NCBI GenBank assembly: GCA_022316685.1
Contig: JAKJHU010000567.1
Coordinates: forward strand, 62,001 to 126,000
Direction: 5' to 3'
Origin: Progne subis subis
Lineage: Eukaryota > Chordata > Aves > Passeriformes > Hirundinidae
Length of the DNA stretch: 64,000 nucleotides
Part shown: piece after piece, positions 22,159 through 33,713 of the stretch
Position numbering within the stretch: the stretch's first letter is position 1
Layout: every line of letters begins with the position of its first letter
The notes under the pieces: model-generated
The model's database searches: none
What the model saw: the letters and a program-made list of their open reading frames with translations, nothing else
What the model was told of the DNA's origin: nothing
Made by a program: the position numbers and the translations under genes

Positions 22159-22786
22159 ATTTCAAGATTCAAGTTAAACAAAACAAAACACCCAACAACA
22201 ACCCCCTAAAAAAAACCCTACAAGAAACTCCCTTAATCTCCAAAAATACAACACATAACAATTAATTTAAATTCAACTGGTAGAAACTGAATTGTGGGAG
22301 GGCCTGGTTTTAGACAATACAACCTGTTTCCATGGTAATAGTCATAGAAAGGGTGCCAATGTTATTTAAATATCATACTTAATGTAGCTGTAACATTACC
22401 TTGGAAGTGGTTAAGAACAGCAGTACTCTGAAGAGAGAAGGAGGGTTTTTTGAGAAAGGTTGGTGAGAATAACTGCTTTTGGCAATTAAGAGTTTAGGAT
22501 TACTGTGAGTGACTATATAACAGTTTTTATAAATTTGTTTCCTTGATTTTGTGATACATTTTTGCAGAAAGATAAAATGAAGTTTTAAAAGGTATAAGTT
22601 TAGATGTAAACATAGTTAATAGGCATGTCAAAATGCAATTGAGTGTACTCGAGAAGTAGTATAGTGCATAGTTGCACTCTTTGTTTATTAGATATGTTTC
22701 TTGTAGCTTTTATTAATATACCTGTGTATTTGGTGGATATCAGTACCTTATAAATAATAAACAGTTTTTGTACAGAGCTGTTACAG

Positions 22787-22906
22787 ACGATAAGCCAGTG
22801 CCTCTGAAAACAAGATAGGAAGATTACATGTTGGCCATAAAACAAGCTCTTAGAGAAACTATGAAAAAAATGCCATACTTCTTGATAGCAGGCGATGAAC
22901 ATCAAG
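22787..22906 (+). pseudogene. POLR3G: POLR3G exon relic A (TAG inside)
   Basis: Acceptor TTACAG at 22781-22786 and donor GTTTGT from 22907. In the frame of AAG at 22792 it reads DKPVPLKTR-stop-EDYMLAIKQALRETMKKMPYF then IAGDEHQ. The family has TGEGEEY where this has TR-stop-EDY, so the stop replaces a Glu codon (GAG or GAA to TAG). The tail after PYF has also drifted from the usual ETPEERQ. Confidence 0.85.
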
Positions 22907-25778
22907 GTTTGTTTGTGTGCTTTTTATTTGTATTAATATCTTTACTTACTATTCTGTGAAGGCTGATGTAGTGAAAAGCATGTTTTGAGGATGAGTTTCA
23001 TACTGATAATGAGGAAGTAAAAATGGCACCTTAAGTGAATAGGGATTTTTTCTGCTTTTATACTTATTGAAGTGCTGTAACTGGAAAGCAATTACTGCAT
23101 GGAAAAGTAAGGTATCAAACATCTGTTCCATTTGGTATAGAGTAATAAACATTTAGACCATTTACATGCAGCCTTTTCAATTATATGCTAGCCAATACAA
23201 GCCAATTTGGTATTTCTATGTGTTACATATAATTTTTCATCAGAGCAAAGAAATATGTAGTAAATACTAGTGTTAAATTCAGATCTCATTTAAATTGTGT
23301 AAAGACATACTCAAAATAATCAATATTATATTGAATAGATGGAGATTATAAAAGGTACTATTTTTTCCCCCCTCTAAGTCTATTCAGGAAGTATTAGTGT
23401 TACTGACAAGTCTCTTGAAATAAAAAGATTGAGGTGAAAATTAGTGATTTATTGAAGTTTTTATCAGAAGCAGAGCTGGATTAGAAGCCAAATCTTGATC
23501 TTATTCTGTGGTACCTAAGATTTTTTTCTTTTGCTTATACATAACTAAAAATTAATTGCTTTGTTATTGTTTGATAACAATAAATGCTGGAGCTATACTT
23601 GATATCCAGTCATACATAATTATATGTTAAAATTGAAGCTTCCTGGTCAGAAAACTGGGCTAGTAGGAAAGAAGGAAAGTGGAGAAGAAAGACTTATGTG
23701 TCTGTTTATCGTACTATGAGGGTAAATCTAGACATCACTGGTGGTTTTTACTGTGAGAAGTGTTTCTTTTCATTCACGATTTTTTGCCTAGTTTTACTAG
23801 CTGCTGAGTGCTTATTCTGAATGTTGTAAACGGCAAGTGCTGTTACAACTTTATACAAACATTTAAAAAACCTGAAGTGGCTAAACATTGGATAATCTCT
23901 TCCTTCCTATCCTCAATAATGAGAGCTGACTTAAACTCTAAAATGTAAAGTTTCATTTCCACATGAAATACATGAGAATATTTTCTGCCTAAATATTCAT
24001 GTTGTTGGTAATGTACAGGTGCATAATCCAATGCTCTCAGAATTTTTAGTTCAATTTCTGTTCATGGTTTAATGGTGAATTCAAGGTGTTTTTGAAACTA
24101 TTTTTTTTTTAATTTTTTTTTTTTTTAATTAGGCTTTGAATGCAACACACCTTATTGTCCAATTGTTTGTGTACTAAAGCCATATATAAATCGGAGCAGC
24201 ACTGTGCAGTGTGAGCAGTGAACACATTCCCAGACAGATCTTGTGGCTCACAGAAGACAGAGTATTTCCCTTGATCTGCAGCTGGAGCCTAGGTGGTGCA
24301 ACCAGGTAACACTGGTTATTAGGCAAGAGCAGATCTGATCCTTATTTCTACATCCCTTTATGAAAGAAGAATTTTGAATTACTCTTTTATCATATGTCTT
24401 CTTTCATCTTCTAGGTAAACAAGTTTCAGTGGTTTTGGATTTCCATCTCACTAAAGGCTTGCTATGCTCTTGATCTTTGTCAGGCTTGAAGTTTGCTATT
24501 TCTGTTAGAGGCACAAAAAAGCAAACTGCTGTGTCTGAGAGCCAGCCAGATTTATTTCCAATGAACCAGCTGCTTTTTAAGACAATGTTATCCATCTTTT
24601 CTGACTTTACCTCATGACATCATTCTTACTGTGCACACCAGTATTTTATTTGTTCCCAAAATGTTCTTTCTCTGATGGAGAGACAGATATCTCTCTGTTG
24701 CTGAGTGTATGCTTAGTAGAAGCTCCACTTTTGAAAACTGTTTTTTTTTCCCACCAGAACTGGCAGTTGCAGGGAAAGCAGATAGAGAGCTACTTTATAT
24801 ATTAAAATAACACTTCAAATCTTCTCATCACCTCTGCAAGGGTAAATTGGTTAAGTTGAGATATCTTTTTTACTAAATCTTTAATTGTACAAAAATGCCA
24901 CATTTGAGGCGGGGGGTTATAATTACATCTGTGATAGTCTGAAATTTAAAAGCTTGTTTCATCTCAGTTGGAATGTACAGTTGTCTCTGGAACTGCATTC
25001 TGCGGCAAAGGTGGTCTAGCTTTAAGAAAGCTGTAGAGTAGATTATTTTTAACTGTTATTTTCTGTTACATCTTGTAAAACTAAGAGGGTTTTATAGGGT
25101 GGGCTGTAAGCAGGAACTTCATAAATTGTCTTTGCTACAAGAGTGGATGGATTGTTATAAAATCTCAGAACAACATCTGGTTGTTCTGAGCCAAATGGTC
25201 CTTTGAAGTGTGAGAAGGGAAACATATTAATTAGTTGGGATGTATCCATCTTTCTTTCATTAATCCGGTAGCAAATGGAAGCCATATCTCATTTTACCTG
25301 GAAATTTTGATGTGTTAATGTGCCATATAGCATAGATTTCCATAATTCAATACTAATTTTGAGAGAATAGCAGGCATATTTTATAGAAAATTCTTTATTT
25401 ATCTCACAATGTAAGTTATGAGTCACTCATATTTTTTCTGTAAGTATTCCTGCCAAAACTGGGTGACTGCCACCTTGGCCATGGTTTGGAATTAGTTCAT
25501 TAGTTGTGAGTGGCAAGAGTCAGTCAATGTATTTTTTTACTAATGACATCAGCTATTATTTCTTCACTAAAGAGCCTTGATCTGAAATCAAAACTACTAG
25601 TTTCTTTTCCTCTCTTAGCTAATAGTTTCCTCCATTTATGAATGCCCCTTGAGACACTGTTATTTTAATTGTAGACTCTTTGTTGCACAGTTTTGAGGTT
25701 TTCTGTTTGCCTTCATAATAACTAAGTTTTAAGATCTAGCTTCATTTATGATTCTTCTTTTTCCTTGGTGAGTACACA

Positions 25779-26437
25779 GCTGAAGGATGGGATGCCATAC
25801 AGAGAGACTTTGACAGATGGGAGAAGTGGGTGCATGGGAATATAATGTGATTTATATTTGCAAGGTCCTGCACCTGGGTTGGGCCATCACTAGCGGGTTG
25901 AGGAAGGGATTGTTCCCTTCTCCCCTGCTCTGGTGGGACCCCACATGGAGTTCTGCATAAGCTCTGGGGTCCCAGCACAGGAAGGACATGGACCTGTTAG
26001 AGCAAGTCCAGAAGAGTCCACTCAGTTGATAAGGGGGATGGAGAACCTCTACTATGAGGAAAAATTGAGAGAATTTAAATTATTCAGCTTGGAAAGGAGA
26101 AGGCTTCAGGCTGATCTTATGCAGCCTTCCAGTATCTGAAGGGAACTTACAGGAAAGATCAGGCAATAGCATGTAGTTAAAGGGGAATGGGTTCACATTG
26201 AAAGAGAGTAGGTTTAAGTTAGACATTAGGAAGAAATTCTTTACTGTGAGAGTAGTGAGGCACTGGCACAGGTTGTGGATGCCCTGTTTATGGAGGTATT
26301 CAACGCCAGGTTGGATGGGGCTTTGACTAACCTGATCTAGTGGAAGGTGCCCCTGCCCATGGCAGTGGGGTTAGAAAGAGATGATGTTTAAGGTCCCTTT
26401 CAACTCAAACTCTTCTGTGATTCTAGGAGTCTGTGAT
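25779..26437 (+). mobile_element. CR1 LINE, 5'-truncated 3' end (avian type)
   Basis: A typical CR1 3' sequence on the plus strand: GGATGCCATACAGAGAGAC, TGCACCTGGGTTGGGCCAT, a line like GAGAACCTCTACTATGAGGA, then TTAGACATTAGGAAGAA, GGCACTGGCACAGGTTG, and the end GTGATTCTAGGAGTCTGTGAT, which holds the diverged ATTCTATG-like terminal repeat. Numerous substitutions and small indels, with no intact ORF. It lies in what was a POLR3G intron. It strongly suggests a bird or other sauropsid. Confidence 0.92.
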
Positions 26438-27078
26438 CATGTTCTAGAAGTCTTTGACTCTAAAGGTCAAAGGCTATCTTTGTTACAATTTTGTAAAATA
26501 TCTGCAAATATTATCCCTAGTTGGGTTAACCGTGTAATCAGATTCAGTAATTTTGTGGATTTTGCAGTTGCATGTGGTAATTTGGCAAGAAAAAATGAGA
26601 CTGATTGAAAACCACTAAAGTTTTGGTATTGCTTTTGGCATTAGAGATTGTATGTAAAAGGTTATTTAGTGTAAATGGATGTACTTAGACTGTATGACTA
26701 CTGTACTATTTACAATGCATTTCTCAGTTTAGTTCTTGTGCCTGGAAGGAGGTTAATGGATTAAAGTGTTCAGCTGCTGTTCTGGATGGGATGCAAAGTT
26801 TTTCCATTGCAGAAGAACTGAAAGTCTTGGGAGCTGATGATCAGATACAACCTGTAAGACTTGGGAACTTTGAGACTGGATACTGTTTATGATTAACAAA
26901 GTGATGTTAAATGTTACCCACTGCTTTGCAATAAAGGTTTGATTGTGAAACTCTTGAAGAGTAGAGAGTTAATATTATATTTGATGTTTCAGCCTGGTCT
27001 ATGAATAAATCTGCATTTAACAATTTCATGCTTTTCAAGGGTAAAAGAATAAATTATAGTAATTTTGGAGTTGTGGGT

Positions 27079-27117
27079 TTTTTGTTGGTTTTTTTGTTTG
27101 TTTGTTTGTTTGTTTTA
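27079..27117. repeat. T/G tract (TTTG units)
   Basis: T and G only, with TTTG units in tandem at 27097-27115. Confidence 0.85.
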
Positions 27118-27498
27118 CTGTTTGACAACAGGAAAGCATTCAATGTAGGATTAGAAAAATATGCTGTATGTTTAGTTATAGGTAAATATCAAGGACTGTG
27201 TCTGAATTGCCTTTTAACTAGGTTAACTGAATAACAGTTTCTCTGTAGCAATTGAGAGACAGTCAAGAGTACCAAGACAATGAAAAGAATAGGAAGCATG
27301 GACACCGGGTAATATCTCAGGTTATCAAAGGCTGATTTTCTATGAACCTGTGAAATGTTCTGATTTTTAAGTGCTTGATTCACTATTTTTCAAACAATAA
27401 AAAATGTATGAAATTATTACCAAGTTATATATTCCTTCGAATCTTGTATGTAGAGAGTTATTGCACATGGCATGATTTCAGAACAAGGTGAGTATTGT

Positions 27499-27503
<5 letters not shown>

Positions 27504-27537
<34 letters not shown>
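27504..27537. repeat. A34 homopolymer
   Basis: Thirty-four consecutive A bases, preceded by an AG|GTGAGT-like string at 27486-27492. It could be the tail of a retroposed sequence, but no body was recognised. Confidence 0.9.
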
Positions 27538-27540
<3 letters not shown>

Positions 27541-28052
27541 AATTTTATTTATTTACTCAGGTGTAACAACGGATTTGCAGCACAAATGCAAACTTTAGCT
27601 CTCACTCTTGTTCTCCTTTTTCCTTACTCACTGCACAGATTACAGTTTTGAACTGGGAGCAGACATTGATGTTACTAGAAATAACTCAATGTGATGTCTG
27701 TTGTGGGTGACTGTGTTTTATATTAGCCTTCCCCAACCATATCTTTATAGCTCACTACTGCACACTTAATTACATAATAGTTAAGTAAGTTGAAGAGCTC
27801 ATGGGCCAATGAAATGGCTGAACTTTATCTCCTTGGGACAGAAGCCAGTTGTCATTATATGGGTGAAATGACAATCCTGACTCCTGTTCCTCAATTTAAA
27901 TTACAGCTAGAATTCCCTAAAATGTTGTGCTAAAACATTTTGGCATGCATGTAAATAGGATCAAGCACAAAAGGGGTCCCTTCCTTTCCCTGGTGGCAGG
28001 GGAAGGATTACTGCTGTAAATCATCATTTTTCTATATTGAAGTTATTTTCAG

Positions 28053-28107
28053 TACAGATTGGAGAAGACTCTCAAGAGAGATGAAACCAAAGAAGGCAAA
28101 CAAAAAA
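28053..28107 (+). pseudogene. POLR3G: POLR3G exon relic B
   Basis: Acceptor TTATTTTCAG and donor GTATGT frame a 55-nt piece reading (T)DWRRLSREMKPKKANKK, close to the family's PDWRRLPREM followed by a Lys-rich segment. Open in this exon. A further weak exon-like piece at 29008-29044 (CTGCAG acceptor, GTAATG donor) could correspond to the following Lys/Gly-rich segment but is too short to assign. Confidence 0.75.
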
Positions 28108-28385
28108 GTATGTTATATATTTTAAGAAGCAAATATTACATAGTAGTTGAGAGGCATAAGCTGTACTGGAGGAAAAAAATGCTAGAAATGCTCATTAGTC
28201 TAAATCAAGGCTTTTGGCAGATTTTTTTCTAAATATTTTTATTAGTCTGCCTGTCTTTTGTGATTTTTGCTTTTGCTTCTGTAGGATGGAACAGAATTTT
28301 CCTCCTTTTTTCTGTCTTTTGTGTGGATGCACCATATTAACATACAAGATATATATAACTATGAAAAATTTTTTAAAAACACACC

Positions 28386-28776
28386 TGTCACCCTGGTTTT
28401 TCTGAGTTTTTTAAAGCCTTTTGATTGTTCATAAAATGGAGTCAGACCTTTTAGCTACTGCACAATATTAGGAGCAGTTTCTACCTTTTTCTCACATATG
28501 TAACATAAACAAATGCTTTGTTTTTCACTCTCTGTCCTTTGTTTGCATATTTCTAACCTGAAAACAATTGTAACTGACAGCTGGTCTGGCCATTCGGCTA
28601 GGAGGTGAAAACTCCAGAAGCCAATCCACAGCTAGACCCACAAATGTATAAAAAGCAAGAAATAAACAGGGAGAGGAGCTCTCGGCCTTGGGCTCAGCCT
28701 TGAGCTCGCTTGGAGGAACTCTCTGCCCTGCGAAAATCTCTCGTCTCCGTGTGATTGCTTTGCGTATCCCGGTCAT
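28386..28776 (+). mobile_element. ERV solo LTR, plus orientation
   Basis: Starts TGTCACCCTGG and ends near GGTCAT. The heptamer ACACACC flanks both sides (28379-28385 and 28777-28783), consistent with a target-site duplication. A TATA box (TATAAAAAG) lies at 28647-28655 and AATAAA at 28661-28666, followed by a GC-rich R/U5-like end. No internal retroviral sequence lies on either side, so this is a solo LTR made by LTR-LTR recombination. The 5' half is shared with 1-192 (opposite strand). Confidence 0.85.
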
Positions 28777-29756
28777 ACACACCAACGTTTTTTGTTTTGA
28801 AAACTTGAATCTTTAGTCAGCACTCATCCTTCTATTCAACAGTAACTGGCTGTTCAGGCTTCCTTTATATTTTGGGTTTCTCAATTATCTTGTTAATGAC
28901 TTGGCTGACTTTTGCATTTTTTAGTTCTTTTATATGTAATTTAATGTGGGTTATTTTCTATTTTCCCTGATTTTACTTTTTTTTTAATGTTCAGCTTTTG
29001 TCTGCAGAATTGTGCATCAGATCCTTCAAAAGCAGTTGGAACTGGTAATGGTAGCTCTTACAGGAAAATAGATTTTTATTACACAGGATCTTTTGTTTTT
29101 CAGTGTTTTCTAGTATGCATGACTTAGTTTAAGTGGCCTCCTGTGAGAAGAAACATATGGCCTCCTGTTTTAGCTGTTTATATATAATTGTTTGCTTTCT
29201 TGTTCTTTTTCTCCAGGTCTTTCATGTGCCATTTTTCAATTCACAGATAAAAAGAAAAAGGAATGGGAATGTGGGTAGTCACAGAGACTGGCTGAGCTGG
29301 AATCTTTGTTCCTTTTTAGAGCATCCTTGAGAAGCATGGTATTGAAAGTAGACTGTAAGATTCAACTGGAAATGAAATATTTATTTGCAAAATCTCCAAA
29401 GGTGGGACCAGAATATACACGGGGTTTATATTCTGAAAGAAGAAAACATGGGCTTTTATAAGCCTATGCACAATAGCTCTTGCCCCAAGATCCAGTGAAA
29501 TAATGAATTACCATTTCTTGTTAAAGTAATGTTGTAATGATCATAAAAAGAGAATCACTGCTCACTGGGGGAATTTTCCTTCCTTTAGTACCAGTTCCTC
29601 TACCGGCTCTTAAAAGTACAGTCCTCTACATGTTATAATGACAAAGATCAGCTAACCATCACAATTTGATTTGATTAAAAAAATGAGTTCTCCTAAAAGC
29701 AAAAAACTTTCAGGATTAGGGTTTTTTGTGGACTCCTGATGACACATTTAAGGTGT

Positions 29757-29856
29757 TGGGTTTTTTTGGTTTTTGGGGGTTTTTTGTGTGTTTTTTGTGT
29801 TTTTGGTGTTTGTTTTTTTGGTTTGGTTTGTTTGTTTTGATTGTTGTTGTTTTTGT
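29757..29856. repeat. T/G-only tract of about 100 bp
   Basis: Contains T runs and GGTTT, GTTTG and GTTG units, with one A at about 29839. Read in reverse it gives a Lys/Asn/Thr-rich spurious ORF. Confidence 0.9.
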
Positions 29857-30649
29857 GGAATCCTGATGATACAGAGTTATATATGATTCAGGAAGTTTGT
29901 TCATAGCTGATCAATGACCCATTAGAGCTCCAGGTACATGTCTGCTGTGTTTTTGAGGACAGATAACTTAGGTGACACTTTAACCATGGAGGAACAAAGG
30001 TAAATAAATCAACAGAATTTGCACAGAAATTCAAACCAGGTTCCTACCTTCTGCATTTTTAGCTTGTAGGAGTGGTTTGGGGATCAGTACAGTTCCATAT
30101 AAGGGGCAGCTTTACTTTTACACACCTCCCCTCCCTCTTTCTGGTTTCCCTGAATGTTTTAACTGAAGACGTGACCGCTTGCCTTCTCAGTGACAAAACT
30201 TTGGGTAGAATTCCACCTCTCCCCCACACTGACCCTGGGCTGTGAAATGCAGTATCCTAGATACCAGCAGCACCTGCTGAAAAAAATACGTTAACTAAAT
30301 AAGTAAAGATGTCATCTGGGTTCAGTTGACATTGTAGATCAGCCATATGCATGGGTATATATAGCACTCAAATGTATGCATTTTAGCCCAAGTACTGCAA
30401 GACCAGGTATTTGGAAATTAGATTAGATTGTATGCCATTGCACCTCTAAGGTATATAATGTAGGGAGCTATTTTGCTTGAACTTCGAACAATGGATCAGT
30501 GTCTCTAATTTTATAAGAGCCAAAGATGCCCAGCTTTTAGAGACAAATCCTACATGTCTGTTTGTTCTGTATGTATTATCTGTAAAATCCTGGAGGAGTT
30601 TGTGCAGTGATGGTAATTCTGAATTGCACTTTCTGCTCATTCTCCTAAA

Positions 30650-31294
30650 TGTTCTGGGCTCCTTTGCAGGAGCTTAAATTCCCCAGCATTCAGGTGGTTT
30701 TAGAGTCCTGGTCCTCTGCAAAGCTCTGTGCCAAACGCAGGAAAAGACGGAGTCTTCAAGGTTACATGCTTCGTTTATTAGTTCTTATCTTACAATTTTC
30801 TCAGTGTCCAAAAGATGTTTGCCACGGCTCGGACATCTGGTGACTACTCCCGTCCCACGGCTGTCCTTATCTTTTATGCTAATTGCTACGTATTTGATAT
30901 TTACTATTTATTACCAATGTCTATCACTATTAGTAAAAAGGTCATCTTTACTCTGACCCAATCCTCACTAACTACTTTGTGCCAATGTCACTGCAGAAAT
31001 GGAGTGAGGGAAGAAGAAAGAAGAAGAAGGAGACAACGCCCCAAATTCTCCATCTTGTCCCCATTCACTTCAATACAAGAAATCCAAAACCACTGTTTTT
31101 CTCACCCTGTGATATACTAAACTACTATTTTTCACACTCTTGTGGCCTGCAATGCTTCCTGCAGTGCAAGAAGCCTCTCTCATGGACTGAAATCAAAGCC
31201 AGTGTCTCTCTGAGCTCTGGGCTGTGGTCCCAGAACCCCCTGCCCAGGTCTCTGACCCTCCAGGGCAACCAAAAGAATGCCCTGGACTCCAACA
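30650..31294 (-). mobile_element. ERV solo LTR, 645 bp, with 6-bp target duplication
   Basis: The plus-strand ends are TG (30650) and CA (31294), so the LTR runs TG...CA on the minus strand. The hexamer CCTAAA flanks both ends exactly (30644-30649 and 31295-31300), a 6-bp target duplication typical of class II (ERVK-like) elements. On the minus strand a TATA-like ATAAAAG lies at 30871-30877 and AATAAA at 30774-30779, with GC-rich R/U5 after it. No internal viral region is present. Confidence 0.88.
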
Positions 31295-31766
31295 CCTAAA
31301 AAGCCTACTTCATTCTGGATGTGTTTGCTTTGATGCTGTTCACGATTTTGCAGAGCAGTTTGAGTCCCCTGAGCCCTGTGCAGTGCTTTAATCATATAAC
31401 CCTTTCCTAGGCAAAACACTGGAATAAACTCAATGTTATTTATGACAAATGCTTTTGATAAAATATAGGTGTTTTCTCAGCAGTTGCTGGTGTTCTGCTT
31501 CCTTGAGTATTTGGCTGGTCTTCAGGGAACTTTGGTTTAGGGTGCTACCATTCAAGTAATTTTTACCTGGGTATATGGAATGCTATTTTTGATCTTTACT
31601 CCACCATGTAGTTAATCAGGGAGTAACTTGATAAAGATTATGTTAATGAATCAGGGGACTAAGTAGAAATACACAACATAGATTTATTAGATGAGAGCCA
31701 ACTGTAGTCCAAAAGCCATGTGGCTATAGAAACCAAGCCTTCTGTTAGAGCTAATGAACTTCTGCC

Positions 31767-31788
31767 TTTTTTTTTTTTTTTTTTTTTT
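31767..31788. repeat. T22 homopolymer
   Basis: A run of 22 T bases. Confidence 0.9.
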
Positions 31789-32166
31789 ACATCTGCTTGT
31801 CTGAAGCACCCATCATTAATGTCTTGTATAAAGTAAGAAAAATGAGTTTTTACTTTTCAAGATGATTAAACATAACAAGTGAGATTTTGTTCTAGTTTAT
31901 TAACATATTTTAAGTATATCGGTGACTAGCACTTTGTGAAGCTGAAAGTCTGCTGAAAGCAGCCTTTGGTTGACTGCTTGATCAAACTTAATTTCAGACT
32001 GGTCTTCTAGGCATCTTTTACATAAATCAGACATTTACATCTCTATGAATGATGTAGCTCAAAGTCTAAGGTAATTTTAATACAGACAGTATGGGATTTC
32101 CATGGCATACTCAGGATGAATTTACTCTTAAGAACAAGTAGAACAAGAGAATTTGTTATTTTTCAC

Positions 32167-32169
<3 letters not shown>

Positions 32170-32200
<31 letters not shown>

Positions 32201-32221
32201 AAAAAACCAAAAAAAAAAAAA
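32170..32221. repeat. A-rich tract with CC interruptions
   Basis: An A29 run, then CCAAAAAACC and another A run; A and C only. Confidence 0.9.
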
Positions 32222-33142
32222 CAGTGATGTATGTTATTTCACCAGGTGCAAAAACAGAAAAGGCAAAAAACCTCTGAGCCTAAAAGTGATCTGAATGTGA
32301 TTTAAAAAAAAACAATGTAAGATGTGCATACTATTTCTAAATTTACAACAGAAATTGAAGGAAAATGAAACCTAGTATGTTTATTAGTACAAATGGAATA
32401 ACGAGCACAGACTTCTTTTGGTCTCATCTTGTTACTCTGACAGACAACTCTTCTGCAGCATGGGTAAGGACAGAGTCTGGCTCTGGAGAAATGACTTTCT
32501 TTGCTCGTTTGTACTTGAACACAACAATCAATTGCTGTTCACTGGGTAGCAGTACAGCGTAGTGTGAACAACAGAGCTACTACTGGAGCTTACAGAAGGG
32601 GGAAATGGTGCCAGTGCTTTTAAATCTGTTGTTTCACCAATCTACTGATGTTGGAACTTAAAAAATTAGGAAGTTGAGAAGGAAGAAACATAGAGAAATC
32701 TAGGAAGTGACCTCTGTTTCGTTATGCAATTACTGACCATGTGGCAGTGGGAACCTTTAAGGAGAAATAGCTTTGTATTTTTCTCCAGATGATCCACAAG
32801 TTGTTTGAAGCAGTTATATTATTACATACATTATGTGGTATTGCTTTAGCAAGTATGATACGGCCTTCTGTCAACTCTTCTAACAGTGGATGGTAAAGGG
32901 AAATCATAATTTCATTTTAGTAGACAGGACATGTTTTTCTATGGCTGATGCTTGACCTAGTAAATCCTTACTAAGTTCTTGTGCTTCACATCAGATTGGT
33001 TTAAATATTGACACACAACATTTGCACAACATTGTTATGCTAACTGTCTTGCTGTTAACTGCATCCTAACTCTTGGGTAGTATGCAGGATATGCTGTTGC
33101 TTTAACATGGGATTACCTTGTTAAGAGATTGCCTTGTGACAG

Positions 33143-33275
33143 GAGCTAGAAAAGAAGGATGAGGAAGAAAAACCTGAAGATGAGAAAGACAAAAAAACCA
33201 CCAAAACCCAAAGAAAGTGAAGATGACTAAGAAGCAGAAGAACCAGAGGAATATGATGAAGAAGAGCATGAAGAG
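33143..33275 (+). pseudogene. POLR3G: POLR3G exon relic C, acidic segment with frameshift and stop
   Basis: Acceptor TTGTGACAG and donor GTATAA. Frame 1 reads ELEKKDEEEKPEDEKDKK and stops at TGA (33218-33220). From 33213 the frame that follows is ESEDD-stop-EAEEPEEYDEEEHEE, with TAA at 33228-33230; this is the expected acidic C-terminal region. A one-base shift is therefore needed, most likely in the A7 run at 33191-33197. The acidic tail is the mark of RPC7. Confidence 0.85.
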
Positions 33276-33713
33276 GTATAATGTTAGTTTTCCTTTTCAC
33301 ACAGAATCAGATTCCAGTCATTTATAGTGCGTTAGCTGGCAAAGAAATGTCCCTAGCTCACAGTAAGGCAGAGTTGTTGTGGGAGAAATTGTTACATACA
33401 TGATCTTTGTTGCACTACACTATATTGTAAATTTAAGTGAGTGCTCTAGACTTGTTACAAAGAACTCTGAAAAAAAGATCTTGTACACAAGAATGTGTTC
33501 TGACACAATCAATACACGCAATTACTCCTTTTCATCACTAGAACAGTGATGTCTGTTGTTTCATATATATCATGACTTCATTATAGGATTTTCCTTTTTC
33601 TTTCCCAAGAATCTATTACTGTTTTACAGTACGGGTGCTCAAGTGCAGTTTAAATCATGTTTCTTCTAGAAATTGTCTACACATATGGTGATGTTGTTTT
33701 TCCATCGGCTTAG

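Larger units (their letters stand above)
19831..22786. other. Region upstream of POLR3G exon relics
   Basis: This interval should hold the POLR3G 5' UTR and its start-codon exon (N-terminus rich in Gly and Arg), but no such exon was recognised on the plus strand. It holds pyrimidine tracts at 20668-20718 and 20815-20919 and the first copy of a 121-bp direct repeat at 21181-21301, with the second copy at 22038-22158. Confidence 0.5.
22907..28052 (+). other. POLR3G relic interval with CR1 insertion
   Basis: About 5 kb. It contains the CR1 copy at 25779-26437, a T/G tract at 27079-27117 and A34 at 27504-27537. A missing POLR3G exon should lie here but was not recognised. The 78-codon minus-strand ORF at 25049-25285 is of unknown origin. 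Confidence 0.6.
28777..33142 (+). other. POLR3G relic interval between exons B and C
   Basis: About 4.4 kb holding the T/G tract at 29757-29856, the solo LTR at 30650-31294, T22 at 31767-31788 and an A-rich tract at 32170-32221. No functional gene seen; one expected POLR3G exon was not recognised. Confidence 0.6.

Noticed and set aside
29008..29044. Possible extra POLR3G exon
   Set aside because: Acceptor and donor are fair but the 12-codon translation (with KAVGT) is too short to assign.
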